A stretch of DNA of 26,024 bases from Pseudomonadota bacterium. Its GTDB lineage: Bacteria; Pseudomonadota; Alphaproteobacteria; Rhizobiales; Xanthobacteraceae. Shown in pieces: positions 7,534 through 16,121 of this stretch. The stretch is taken from the NCBI GenBank assembly GCA_023386635.1, contig JAEWJH010000119.1, forward strand, positions 1 through 26,024, given 5' to 3'. Below the pieces are notes generated by a model. The model searched no databases, was not told the DNA's origin, and saw only the letters and a program-made list of their open reading frames with translations. A program made the translations under genes and the position numbers. The first letter of the stretch is position 1, and each line of letters opens with the position of its first letter.

Positions 7534-7562
7534 CTCTCTTCCCGCTCGGGGAGAGCGAAGAG

Positions 7563-8504
7563 ATGTGGTCTCTCCCAATGTTGCAATCATCCCCGGTTCT
7601 GACCATCGGCACCCGCGGCAGCGCGCTCGCGCTTTATCAGGCGCACGCCGTGCGCGACCGGCTGGCGCAGGCGCACGGGCTGTCTCCTGATGCCATCGCG
7701 ATCCGCATCATCCGCACCACCGGCGACGCGGTGCAGGACCGGCCGCTCGCGGAGATCGGCGGCAAGGGGCTGTTCACCAAGGAGATCGAGGAAGCGCTGC
7801 TCGCCGGCACGATCGATCTCGCGGTGCATTCCGCGAAAGACGTGCCGACCTGGCTACCCGATGGACTGGTGCTCACCGCGTGCCTGCCGCGCGAGGACGT
7901 GCGTGACGTGTTCATCAGCGCTCACGCCGACAGTCTCGCGACATTGCCGGCTGGTGGGCGCGTAGGCACCACGTCGCCACGCCGTCAGGCTCTGATCAAG
8001 CGGATGCGGCCCGATCTCGCGATCGTGCCGCTGCGCGGCAATGTCGACACGCGCCTGCGCAAGCTGCAGGAGGGCGTGGCTGACGCAACGATCCTCGCGC
8101 TCGCTGGACTGAAACGGCTTGAGCTGACGCGGCACATCACCCGCATCATGGGCATCGAGGAGTTTCTGCCGGCGGCGGGGCAGGGCGCCATCGCCATCGA
8201 GACCCGCGCCAGCGATGCCCGCGTCAACGCCATGGTCGCCGCGATCGACGATGCCGACACCTCGGTGGCGCTCGCGGCCGAACGCGCCCTGCTCGATGTG
8301 CTCGACGGCACCTGCAAGACGCCGATCGCGGCGCATGCGTCGGTGACGGCGGCGGCGATCGAACTTCGCGGCTTGATCGCGCGGCCGGACGGCAGCGCCG
8401 CACACGATGTGTTCGTCACCGGCGCGCGGGCGGACGCCGCCCGCATCGGCGACGAGGCGGGGCGCGAGTTGAAACGGCGCGCCGGTCCCGATTTTCTCGC
8501 CTGA
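7563..8504 (+). CDS. hemC: Porphobilinogen deaminase (hydroxymethylbilane synthase)
   Basis: HemC joins four porphobilinogen units into hydroxymethylbilane in haem and other tetrapyrrole biosynthesis, in the cytoplasm. The 313-residue protein begins near IGTRGSALALYQA and carries GGKGLFTKEIEEAL, VHSAKDVP, VGTTSPRRQALI and LRGNVDTRLRKL. The cofactor-bearing Cys is C251 in LDGTCKTPIAAHA, and AAGQGAIAIE is intact. The ATG at 7563 follows a GGGGAGAGCGAAGAG stretch; a second ATG at 7578 would remove 5 residues and lacks a ribosome site. It starts 30 bases after the tRNA-Met, from whose promoter it may be transcribed. Confidence 0.96.
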   Translation: MWSLPMLQSSPVLTIGTRGSALALYQAHAVRDRLAQAHGLSPDAIAIRIIRTTGDAVQDRPLAEIGGKGLFTKEIEEALLAGTIDLAVHSAKDVPTWLPDGLVLTACLPREDVRDVFISAHADSLATLPAGGRVGTTSPRRQALIKRMRPDLAIVPLRGNVDTRLRKLQEGVADATILALAGLKRLELTRHITRIMGIEEFLPAAGQGAIAIETRASDARVNAMVAAIDDADTSVALAAERALLDVLDGTCKTPIAAHASVTAAAIELRGLIARPDGSAAHDVFVTGARADAARIGDEAGRELKRRAGPDFLA

Positions 8505-8594
8505 TCGTCGATTGTTCACGAAAATTGATGGATGATGGAGGGGATTTGACCCTTTCCATTTCGCCACGCGTGATTAAGTTGCCGCGAACCACGC

Positions 8595-9529
<935 letters not shown>

Positions 9530-9533
<4 letters not shown>

Positions 9534-10291
9534 ATTTGCGCGCTGTCAAAGCGATCTACCGGTTCGAAATGGCGCGCACGGCCCGCACGCTGATGCAGAG
9601 CATTGTGTCGCCGGTCATCTCCACGTCGCTGTATTTCGTCGTGTTCGGTTCGGCGATCGGCTCGCGCATCACCGAGATCGACGGTGTGAGCTACGGCGCA
9701 TTCATCGTGCCGGGCCTGATCATGCTGACGCTTTTGACCCAGAGCGTGATGAACGCCTCGTTCGGCATCTATTTCCCGCGTTTCGTCGGCACGATCTACG
9801 AACTGCTGTCGGCGCCGATTTCGTTCTTCGAGATCGTGCTCGGCTATGTGGGGGCGGCGGCGACTAAGTCGATCATCCTCGGCGTGATCATCCTCGCGAC
9901 CGCCGGTTTCTTCGTGCCGCTGGAAATCCAGCATCCGGTATGGATGGTGACGTTCCTGATTCTGACCGCGGTGACGTTCAGTCTGCTCGGCTTCATCATC
10001 GGCATCTGGGCCGACGGTTTCGAGAAACTGCAGATCATCCCGCTGCTGATCATCACGCCGCTGACATTCCTCGGCGGCAGCTTCTACTCGATCAATGTGC
10101 TGCCGCCGGTGTGGCAGACGATCTCGCTGTTCAATCCCGTCGTCTATCTGGTCAGCGGTTTCCGCTGGAGCTTCTACGGCATCTCCGACGTGCCGATCGG
10201 CATCAGCATCGTGGCGACCGGCGCTTTCCTGGTGGTCTGCCTTGTCGTGATCTGGTGGATTTTCCGCACCGGGTATCGGCTCAAGAACTAA
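9530..10291 (+). CDS. ABC-2 type transporter permease (YadH-like)
   Basis: This is a 253-residue integral membrane protein with about six hydrophobic segments. Examples are the stretches around YGAFIVPGLIMLTLLTQ, VIILATAGFFVPL, ILTAVTFSLLGFIIGIWADG and the final VATGAFLVVCLVVIWWIF. The conserved ABC-2 segment near PLTFLGGSFYSINVLPPVWQ, followed by LFNPVVYLVSGFRW, is typical of DrrB/YadH permeases. The ATG overlaps the upstream ATPase stop by 4 bases, so the two are translationally coupled and form one exporter. The product ends with a short basic tail (GYRLKN). Substrate unknown; drugs, lipids or polysaccharides are all transported by relatives. Confidence 0.93.
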
Positions 10292-10424
10292 GCGGCCAGC
10301 GCCCACGATGCGGTGGGCGGAAAAAATCCGACATGCGCCGCAAAAATATGGAACAATTCCCGCTTTCCGGGGATTGGCGGGGGAGAGTTATCCTTCTCTT
10401 TGGCCACGTATGCGTGCAGGTTGA

Positions 10425-11639
10425 ATGGCAGAACAGCTAGCAGCTCGCGCTGGCATCGATAGGGCCTTTTGGCTGAATTCATTTCGCGCGGTCAGGGCGG
10501 AAACGGAGCGGCGCGCGGCGCGGCTCTCGCCCGAAGACCAGATCGTGCAATCGATGCCGGATGCCAGCCCCACAAAATGGCATCGCGCTCACACCACATG
10601 GTTCTTCGAGCAGTTCCTGCTGAAGCCGCATGTACCGGATTACACGTCGTTCGACGATGACTTCGCGTACCTGTTCAACTCCTATTATGTCGCCGCCGGT
10701 CCGCGCCATGCGCGGCCGCAGCGCGGGCTGATCACGCGGCCGGATGCGGGCCGCGTCGCCGACTATCGCGCGCATGTGGATGCTGCCGTTGAAACACTGA
10801 TCGGCACGCTGCCGGAACGCGCCTTCGCAGAGTTCACGCGCGTACTCGAGATCGGGCTCAATCACGAGCAGCAGCATCAGGAATTGCTGCTCACCGATAT
10901 CCTGCATGCGTTTGCGCAGAACCCGGTGAGCCCGGTTTATGACAAGGACTGGGAATGGCCCCGCGCCGCGCGAAACGATGGTGCCAGCGTCGACCTCCCG
11001 TCCGGCCTCCAGACGGTGGGGCATGACGGGCGCGGTTATTCTTTCGACAACGAGCATCCGCGTCATGATGTGCTGTTGCAGCCCGCGCGCATCGACCGCG
11101 AACTGACCACCAATGCGCAATGGCTCGACTTCATGCAGGACGGCGGTTATCGCACGCCGGCGCTGTGGCTCTCCGACGGCTGGGCGATGCGCGAGACGGA
11201 GGATTGGCAGGCGCCGGGCTACTGGCGCATGCAGGACGGCACCTGGATGTCGATGATGCTCGGCGGTTTGCGCGCGGTCGATCCCGACGCGCCGGTGTGT
11301 CACGTCAGCTATTACGAGGCCGATGCGTTCGCGCGCTGGGCCGGCAAGCATCTGCCGAGCGAATTCGAATGGGAGGCGGCGGCGCGGCAAGGATTGCTGG
11401 CCGATGCTTTCGGTATTGTGTGGCAATGGACCCGCAGTGCGTATCTGCCTTATCCGGGCTATCGCGCGGCGGACGGCGCGCTCGGCGAATACAACGGCAA
11501 GTTCATGATCAACCAGATGGTGCTGCGGGGTGCGTCATTGGCGACGCCACGCGGTCATGAACGCGCGAGCTATCGCAATTTCTTCCCGCCACATGCGCGC
11601 TGGCAATTCAGCGGTCTGCGGCTCATCGATTTTCCGTAA
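10425..11639 (+). CDS. egtB: Ergothioneine biosynthesis sulfoxide synthase EgtB
   Basis: EgtB is a non-haem iron enzyme that uses O2 to couple hercynine to a thiol (gamma-glutamylcysteine or cysteine, depending on the type). The 404-residue product has an N-terminal DinB-like domain with the iron-binding histidines H56 (KWHRAHTTWFFE) and H146/H150 (LNHEQQHQELLLTDIL), then a formylglycine-generating-enzyme-like domain (about residues 190-404) with DNEHPRH, TNAQWLDFM and HLPSEFEWEAAAR. The C-terminus is HARWQFSGLRLIDFP. The ATG at 10425 has only a modest ribosome site (CAGGTTGA). It is 11 bases upstream of egtD, forming a two-gene operon. No egtA or egtC is nearby, so the thiol donor is open. 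Confidence 0.93.
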   Translation: MAEQLAARAGIDRAFWLNSFRAVRAETERRAARLSPEDQIVQSMPDASPTKWHRAHTTWFFEQFLLKPHVPDYTSFDDDFAYLFNSYYVAAGPRHARPQRGLITRPDAGRVADYRAHVDAAVETLIGTLPERAFAEFTRVLEIGLNHEQQHQELLLTDILHAFAQNPVSPVYDKDWEWPRAARNDGASVDLPSGLQTVGHDGRGYSFDNEHPRHDVLLQPARIDRELTTNAQWLDFMQDGGYRTPALWLSDGWAMRETEDWQAPGYWRMQDGTWMSMMLGGLRAVDPDAPVCHVSYYEADAFARWAGKHLPSEFEWEAAARQGLLADAFGIVWQWTRSAYLPYPGYRAADGALGEYNGKFMINQMVLRGASLATPRGHERASYRNFFPPHARWQFSGLRLIDFP

Positions 11640-11650
11640 GCGAGGGTCTC

Positions 11651-12637
11651 ATGGTTGCTGTCGCACGAAAGAAAGAACTCTCCACCGTCGATTCGGTGGA
11701 GTTTGCGGCTGACGCGATAGGCGGGCTGAGCGCGTCGCCGAAGCGCATGTCGCCGAAATATTTCTATGACGCCGAAGGCTCGCAACTGTTCGAGAAAATC
11801 ACGCAGACGCCGGAATACTATCCGACGCGCGCCGAAATGGAGGCGCTGCGGCTCCATGCCAAGGATCTGGCGGCGCTGATTCCGGCCGGATCGGCGCTGG
11901 TGGAATTCGGCAGCGGTTCGAGCCGCAAGGCGCGCGTCTTGCTGGCATCGGCCCCGCCGCTCGCCTGCTACGTGCCGGTCGACATCTCGCCGGAGATGCT
12001 GGAGCAGGAGGCGGTGGCATTGCGCCGTGATGTGCCCGGCCTGAAGGTGCTCCCGGTGGTGGCGGATTTCACCAAGCCCTTCGATTTGCCGCGGGAAGCA
12101 GCCGAAGCTCCGGCGCGGGTCGGGTTCTTCCCCGGTTCGACCATCGGCAATTTCGAGCCGCATGAAGCGGCGACCTTCCTGCGCCACGCCGCGCAGCAGC
12201 TCGGCTCGAATGCGGTGATGATCGTCGGCGTCGATCTGGTGAAAGACGCGGCCACGCTCACGGCGGCCTATAATGATCGTCAGGGCGTCACCGCGGCGTT
12301 TAACCTCAACCTGCTGAAGCGGATGAATCGCGAGCTCGGCGCCAATTTCCAACTCGATCAGTTCGAGCACCATGCGGTGTTCAATCGCGAGCGCAGCCGC
12401 ATCGAGATGCATCTGGCGAGTCTGGCCCGGCAGAAAGTTCGGATCGCGGGCGAAGTGATGGAATTCCGGGCCGGGGAGACCATCCACACGGAGAACAGCT
12501 ACAAATACAGCGTCGCCTCTTTCGGGGCGCTGGCGCGCGGCACCGGATGGGCGCCCGTGGCGGCGTTTACCGACGCGGCCGGCCTGTTCTCGATTCAGGC
12601 GTTTCGCCGCATACCGGCACTGCGCCAGGACGCTTGA
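11651..12637 (+). CDS. egtD: L-histidine N-alpha-methyltransferase EgtD
   Basis: EgtD trimethylates histidine to hercynine with S-adenosylmethionine, the first step of ergothioneine synthesis. The 328-residue size is typical. Seen in sequence: MSPKYFYDAEGSQLFEKITQ, the family motif PEYYPTRAE (54-62), the SAM-binding loop LVEFGSGSSRKARVLL (83-98), PVDISPEML, FFPGSTIGNFEPHEA, and the C-terminal HTENSYKYSV. A GAGGG ribosome site lies 4 bases before the ATG at 11651. It follows egtB at 11 bases and is certainly co-transcribed with it. The product hercynine is the substrate of the neighbouring EgtB, which supports both assignments. Confidence 0.95.
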   Translation: MVAVARKKELSTVDSVEFAADAIGGLSASPKRMSPKYFYDAEGSQLFEKITQTPEYYPTRAEMEALRLHAKDLAALIPAGSALVEFGSGSSRKARVLLASAPPLACYVPVDISPEMLEQEAVALRRDVPGLKVLPVVADFTKPFDLPREAAEAPARVGFFPGSTIGNFEPHEAATFLRHAAQQLGSNAVMIVGVDLVKDAATLTAAYNDRQGVTAAFNLNLLKRMNRELGANFQLDQFEHHAVFNRERSRIEMHLASLARQKVRIAGEVMEFRAGETIHTENSYKYSVASFGALARGTGWAPVAAFTDAAGLFSIQAFRRIPALRQDA

Positions 12638-12654
12638 TCATGCACGTCTGACCG

Positions 12655-12687
12655 TTGCCTCGCCAGCAGGGGCGTTTATAACGTCCC
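12655..12687 (+). promoter_or_regulatory. Putative promoter with overlapping inverted repeat before the catabolic cluster
   Basis: A -35-like TTGCCT (12655-12660) and a -10-like TATAAC (12677-12682) are separated by 16 bases. The -10 lies inside an inverted repeat, GGGGCGTT-TAT-AACGTCCC (12669-12687, one G-T), which could be an operator. No T tract follows, so it is not a terminator. The start codon at 12715 lies about 25 bases beyond the predicted transcription start. Confidence 0.35.
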
Positions 12688-12714
12688 GCGCCCCATCCGG
12701 GCAGGTGAGGATCA

Positions 12715-13599
12715 ATGTCAGAACAAGACGTCGTGTCGACCGGCGCGCATGTCCGCAGGCCGGGTCACCAATTCGCTTGGCCGGGCGGGCGCAAGGTCGC
12801 CGTCGTATTCAATCTGGCCTTTGAGCGCTGGTCGGACGGCAAGGCGCCGCCGCTTGGGCCGATGGGCAATCCATTGCCGGCCGGGACTTTCGACACCAAT
12901 GCTCTGTCGTGGGGCGCGTTCGGGTCGGTGCGCGGTATCGATCGTTTATTGCGGATCCTCGAACGGCAGGCAGTGCGCGCCAGCGTGATGACCAGCGGCG
13001 CGTTCGCCGAGAGCGCGCCGGCGACGGTGCGCCGCATCGCCGAAGAGGGGCACGAGATCGTCGCCCATGCCTGGGCGCAGGACGTGATCCCGGCGCGGCT
13101 CGGCGTCGAGGACGTGCGGCTCGATATCCGGAAGACCACCGACGCGCTTGCCAGTGCCTCCGGCCGTCCGGTCCGCGGCTGGATCAGTCCGCGCGGCACG
13201 CCGCACGCGGACGGCGCGCGGCTTCTGCTGGAGGCCGGTTACCAATGGCAGGGCGACGTGTTCGACGACGACCGGCCGTACATTCAGGATTTCGATCAAG
13301 GTTCGCTCGCGGCGATTCCGCTCACCATGGAGGTGAACGACCTGCCGCACGCGATGCGCTACGGCCGCTCGCCGCGGCAATTCGTCGAACTGTTCGACGA
13401 TACGCTGCGCGCCGCGCTCGCGCTCGACGAGCCGATGGTGCTCGATGTCACGGCGCATTGCCACTGCTACGGCCATGCCGGCGGGGCTTATGCGTTTGAA
13501 ACCATCGCACGCCTCGCCAAGGAGCGCGATGACATCTGGATCGCGCGGCGCGACGACATCGCGACACATCTTCTCGAAACACTCACGTCACGAAAATAG
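12715..13599 (+). CDS. Polysaccharide-deacetylase-fold (NodB-like, PuuE-type) protein
   Basis: This 294-residue protein has the NodB homology fold in its PuuE/allantoinase-like form: WPGGRKVAVVFNLAFERWSDG, GIDRLLRILERQAVRASVMT, EEGHEIVAHAWAQD, VRGWISPRGTPHADGARLLL, EAGYQWQGDVFDDDRPYI and LDVTAHCHCYGHAG. The classic deacetylase pair of Asp is absent from the first motif (FNLAFE, with E37), and the usual HxxxH second His is replaced (H118-AWAQ-D123). A His-rich C-terminal motif (H248, H250, H254) is present. It may therefore hydrolyse an amide or cyclic amide rather than a polysaccharide. AGGTGAGGA precedes the ATG at 12715. It heads a run of four plus-strand genes that includes the FAH-family hydrolase 10 bases downstream, which suggests a catabolic role. 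Confidence 0.85.
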   Translation: MSEQDVVSTGAHVRRPGHQFAWPGGRKVAVVFNLAFERWSDGKAPPLGPMGNPLPAGTFDTNALSWGAFGSVRGIDRLLRILERQAVRASVMTSGAFAESAPATVRRIAEEGHEIVAHAWAQDVIPARLGVEDVRLDIRKTTDALASASGRPVRGWISPRGTPHADGARLLLEAGYQWQGDVFDDDRPYIQDFDQGSLAAIPLTMEVNDLPHAMRYGRSPRQFVELFDDTLRAALALDEPMVLDVTAHCHCYGHAGGAYAFETIARLAKERDDIWIARRDDIATHLLETLTSRK

Positions 13600-13609
13600 G
13601 ATCACAACA

Positions 13610-14482
13610 ATGAAAGTCGTCGGTTTTCAATCGGACAAGGGCCTGCGTCTCGGCGTCGTCGAAGGCGATCAGGTGATCGACCTGCAGGAAGTCGATTCCC
13701 GCATCCCGAGCGATCTCGCCGAGGTGCTGCAGAAGGACGGCCTGTCCTCCCTCGCCGATGCGGCGAAGAAGGCGCCGGCCGGCGCGCGCCGCCCGCTCAA
13801 GGGTCTGAAATATGCGCTGCCGGTGGCGCGTCCGGGCAAGATCCTCTGCCTCGGTCTCAATTACATGGATCACGTCAAGGAAGGTAATTACAAGGACAAC
13901 ATCCCGAAGTGGCCGTCGCTGTTCCTGCGCGTGCTGTCGTCATTCGTGCCGCATGAAGCGGCGCTGATCCGCCCGCAGGCGTCGATCCAGTTCGACTATG
14001 AAGCCGAAATGGTAGCGGTGGTCGGCAAGCGCGCCCGCCATCTCACCATGGAGAACGCGCTCGATTGCATCGTCGGCTATTCGGCGTCGAACGAAGGCTC
14101 GATCCGTGAATTCCAGCGCCATACCTCGCAATGGACGGCCGGCAAGAACTTCGACAAATCGGGCAGCATCGGTCCGTGGATGATCACCGCCGACGAACTG
14201 CCCAAGGGCGGCAAGGGCCTCAAGATCGGCACGCGCCTCAACGGCAAGACCCTGCAGGACGACAACACCGACAACATGATGTTCCCGCTGGCGGAAACGC
14301 TGGTCTATGCGACCAAGGGCATCACGCTCGAACCGGGCGACGTGATCCTGACCGGCACGCCGTCTGGCGTCGGCCATGCGCGCAAACCCGATCCGATCTG
14401 GATGAAGGCCGGCGACGTCTGCGAGATCGAGATCGAAGGCATCGGCGTGCTGCGCAATCCGATCGAGGATGAGCGAGTCTGA
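13610..14482 (+). CDS. Fumarylacetoacetate hydrolase (FAH) family protein
   Basis: FAH-family enzymes cleave or hydrate oxo-acids from aromatic ring cleavage (fumarylpyruvate, acylpyruvates, 2-oxo-hept-3-ene-dioate) using a divalent metal. The 290-residue product has KILCLGLNYMDHVKE, the metal-ligand pair E131/E133 in FDYEAEMVAVVGKRAR, KNFDKSGSIGPWMITADEL and DVILTGTPSGVGHAR. The third ligand motif, usually a N-D-x-S-x-R-D type, reads ASNEGSIREFQ, so Asp is Glu here (E162). The frame is open upstream, but the ATG at 13610 has AGGAT 8 bases upstream and starts MKVVGFQSDKGLRLG, the normal beginning. It sits between the PuuE-like gene and the FMN reductase in one operon. With the cupin dioxygenase nearby, fumarylpyruvate-type hydrolysis is the simplest guess. 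Confidence 0.93.
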   Translation: MKVVGFQSDKGLRLGVVEGDQVIDLQEVDSRIPSDLAEVLQKDGLSSLADAAKKAPAGARRPLKGLKYALPVARPGKILCLGLNYMDHVKEGNYKDNIPKWPSLFLRVLSSFVPHEAALIRPQASIQFDYEAEMVAVVGKRARHLTMENALDCIVGYSASNEGSIREFQRHTSQWTAGKNFDKSGSIGPWMITADELPKGGKGLKIGTRLNGKTLQDDNTDNMMFPLAETLVYATKGITLEPGDVILTGTPSGVGHARKPDPIWMKAGDVCEIEIEGIGVLRNPIEDERV

Positions 14483-14506
14483 TCGATCCCAACAGGGGCA
14501 ATTTTT

Positions 14507-15064
14507 ATGACCAACATTCTCACCATCTGCGGCAGCCTGCGGAAGAAGTCGTACAATCGCGGACTGATGAACGTGCTGCCGTCGGTCGCGCCGGCCGGCA
14601 TGACGTTCAAGGAATCGCCGTCGATCGCGGCGATTCCGCACTACGATGCCGACGACCAGAACAGCACCGGTTTTCCGGCGTCGGTGACGGCGTTTGCCGA
14701 TGCGATCCGTCAGGCTGACGGCATCATCATCGTCACGCCGGAATACAACTGGACGATCCCCGGCACGCTGAAGAATGCGCTCGACTGGGTTTCGCGGATG
14801 AAGGATCAGCCGTTCGCCGGCAAGCCGGTGGCGCTGCAATCCGCGACCCAGGGGCCGATCGGCGGCGCGCGTATGCAGTATCACCTGCGGATGACCTTCA
14901 CCTATCTCAACTGCTTCATTTTCGGCACGCCGGAGGTGTTCGTCGGCCTGGCGCAAAACAAGTTCGACCCGGAGACGCTGGAGTTGAAGGACGAGGCGAC
15001 CCGCAAGGTAATCGCGTCGCAACTCGAGGGCTTCGCGAAGTTCATCGAGCGCGTGAAGGCCTGA
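14507..15064 (+). CDS. NAD(P)H-dependent FMN reductase family protein
   Basis: This 185-residue flavodoxin-like protein belongs to the NADPH-dependent FMN reductase/ChrR family. The phosphate-binding loop GSLRKKSYNRGL is at residues 9-20 and the flavin-site motif TPEYNWTIPGTLKNALDW at 77-94, followed by GKPVALQSATQGPIGGARM. Such proteins reduce FMN, quinones, chromate or azo compounds in the cytoplasm. AGGGG lies about 9 bases before the ATG at 14507. It is 24 bases after the FAH gene and 26 before the binding-protein gene, within the same operon. It could supply reduced flavin or protect against quinones formed from aromatic intermediates; no flavin-dependent monooxygenase is visible in the window. 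Confidence 0.9.
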   Translation: MTNILTICGSLRKKSYNRGLMNVLPSVAPAGMTFKESPSIAAIPHYDADDQNSTGFPASVTAFADAIRQADGIIIVTPEYNWTIPGTLKNALDWVSRMKDQPFAGKPVALQSATQGPIGGARMQYHLRMTFTYLNCFIFGTPEVFVGLAQNKFDPETLELKDEATRKVIASQLEGFAKFIERVKA

Positions 15065-15090
15065 TCGGTATGACAACGGGGGAGACGGGC

Positions 15091-16068
15091 ATGTTCAAGC
15101 GGACACTGGTAATGGCGGCGGGTCTTGCCGCCATGGCGCTGTCGGTCGCGGCCACGTCGGTCGCGGCGCAGACTTATCCGGATCGGCCGATCAAGCTCGT
15201 CATCCCGCTGGCGCCGGGCGGCGGCACGGACATCACCGGCCGCACGCTGGCCGATGCCGTCGCGGCCGATTGGAAAGCGACGATCGTTCCGGAGAACAAG
15301 ACGGGCGGCGGCACCACGATCGCTTCGGCCGCGGTGGCGAACGCGCCGGCCGACGGCTACACGGTCTACGTCAATACCGCGAGCTTCATCATCTCGGCGC
15401 GGATGATGCCGAACCTGTCCTACGATCCGCAGAAGGACTTCGTGCCGGTGTCGCTCGCCGCCTCGTCGGACCACGTGCTTGTGGTCAGCGCGAAACTGCC
15501 GGTGAAGACGTTTCCCGAATTCGTCGCCTGGGTGAAATCGAAGAACGGCGATGCCACCTTCGCCTCGTTCGGCGCCGGCTCGTCGTCGCATCTGGGCTTC
15601 GAGCTGTTCCTGCATCGGCTCGGCGTGAAGATGGTGCACGTTCCCTATAAGGGCAACGCGCCTGCGATGACCGATCTGCTAGGCGGGCACGTCGATGCCA
15701 TGTTCGCCGACCATGTCGACGAGAGTCTCAAGTCGGACAAGCTGCGCATCCTCGCGATCGCCGGGTCGAAGCGTTCGCCGGAAGTGCCGAACGTCCCGAC
15801 CTTGCAGGAACTCGGCATGAAGGATTTCACCTCGCGCTCTTTCTACGGCGTGATGCTGCGCTCCGGCACGCCGCAGCCGATCATCGACAAGTGGAACGCG
15901 GCGATCCGCGCGGCGCTGCAAAAGCCCGAGGTGCAGGCGAAACTTCGCCAGCAGGGCATCGATCCGATCGGCTCGACCCAGGCCGAGTATGTCGCTTATC
16001 TCAAGGCCGAAGATGCCAAATACGCTGAAGCGGCGGCGTTGCCGTCGGTGAAGGGCGCCGCGAAATAG
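15091..16068 (+). CDS. Bug/TctC-type periplasmic binding protein of a tripartite tricarboxylate transporter
   Basis: These proteins capture carboxylates or other small polar substrates in the periplasm for TctA/TctB membrane partners. The 325-residue product has a signal peptide (MFKRTLVMAAGLAAMALSVA, cleavage near VAAQ) and the hallmark YPDRPIKLVIPLAPGGGTD, then APADGYTVYV and VPYKGNAPAMTDLLGGHVD, ending in the usual helical tail. An upstream in-frame ATG at 15070 exists, but the one at 15091 follows GGGGGAG at good spacing and directly starts the signal peptide. It closes the operon begun at 12715 and is followed by a strong terminator. No tctA or tctB gene is in the window, so its membrane partner is elsewhere or absent. 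Confidence 0.93.
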   Translation: MFKRTLVMAAGLAAMALSVAATSVAAQTYPDRPIKLVIPLAPGGGTDITGRTLADAVAADWKATIVPENKTGGGTTIASAAVANAPADGYTVYVNTASFIISARMMPNLSYDPQKDFVPVSLAASSDHVLVVSAKLPVKTFPEFVAWVKSKNGDATFASFGAGSSSHLGFELFLHRLGVKMVHVPYKGNAPAMTDLLGGHVDAMFADHVDESLKSDKLRILAIAGSKRSPEVPNVPTLQELGMKDFTSRSFYGVMLRSGTPQPIIDKWNAAIRAALQKPEVQAKLRQQGIDPIGSTQAEYVAYLKAEDAKYAEAAALPSVKGAAK

Positions 16069-16094
16069 CGCATCGCCGTAACCGCAATCGTGAC

Positions 16095-16121
16095 ATGCCC
16101 GGCCTCGCGCCGGGCATTTTT
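16095..16121 (+). terminator. Intrinsic terminator of the 12715-16068 operon
   Basis: A perfect 9-bp stem (ATGCCCGGC / GCCGGGCAT) with a CTCGC loop is followed directly by TTTTTAT. It lies 27 bases after the binding-protein stop. The T run overlaps the stop codon of the convergent SnoaL-like gene. Confidence 0.88.

Noticed and set aside
7535..7554. Imperfect hairpin (CTCTC...GAGAG) between tRNA-Met and hemC
   Set aside because: The stem has a bulge and no T tract follows, so termination is not supported; readthrough into hemC is possible.
8546..8576. TTGACC and TGATTA as a promoter for the ABC exporter
   Set aside because: The spacing of 19 bases is unfavourable and the -10 is poor; the evidence is too thin to annotate.
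10300..10319. Hairpin CGCCCAC-GATGCG-GTGGGCG after the ABC permease as a terminator
   Set aside because: It is followed by an A run, not a T run, on the plus strand, so it does not look like an intrinsic terminator for the upstream genes.
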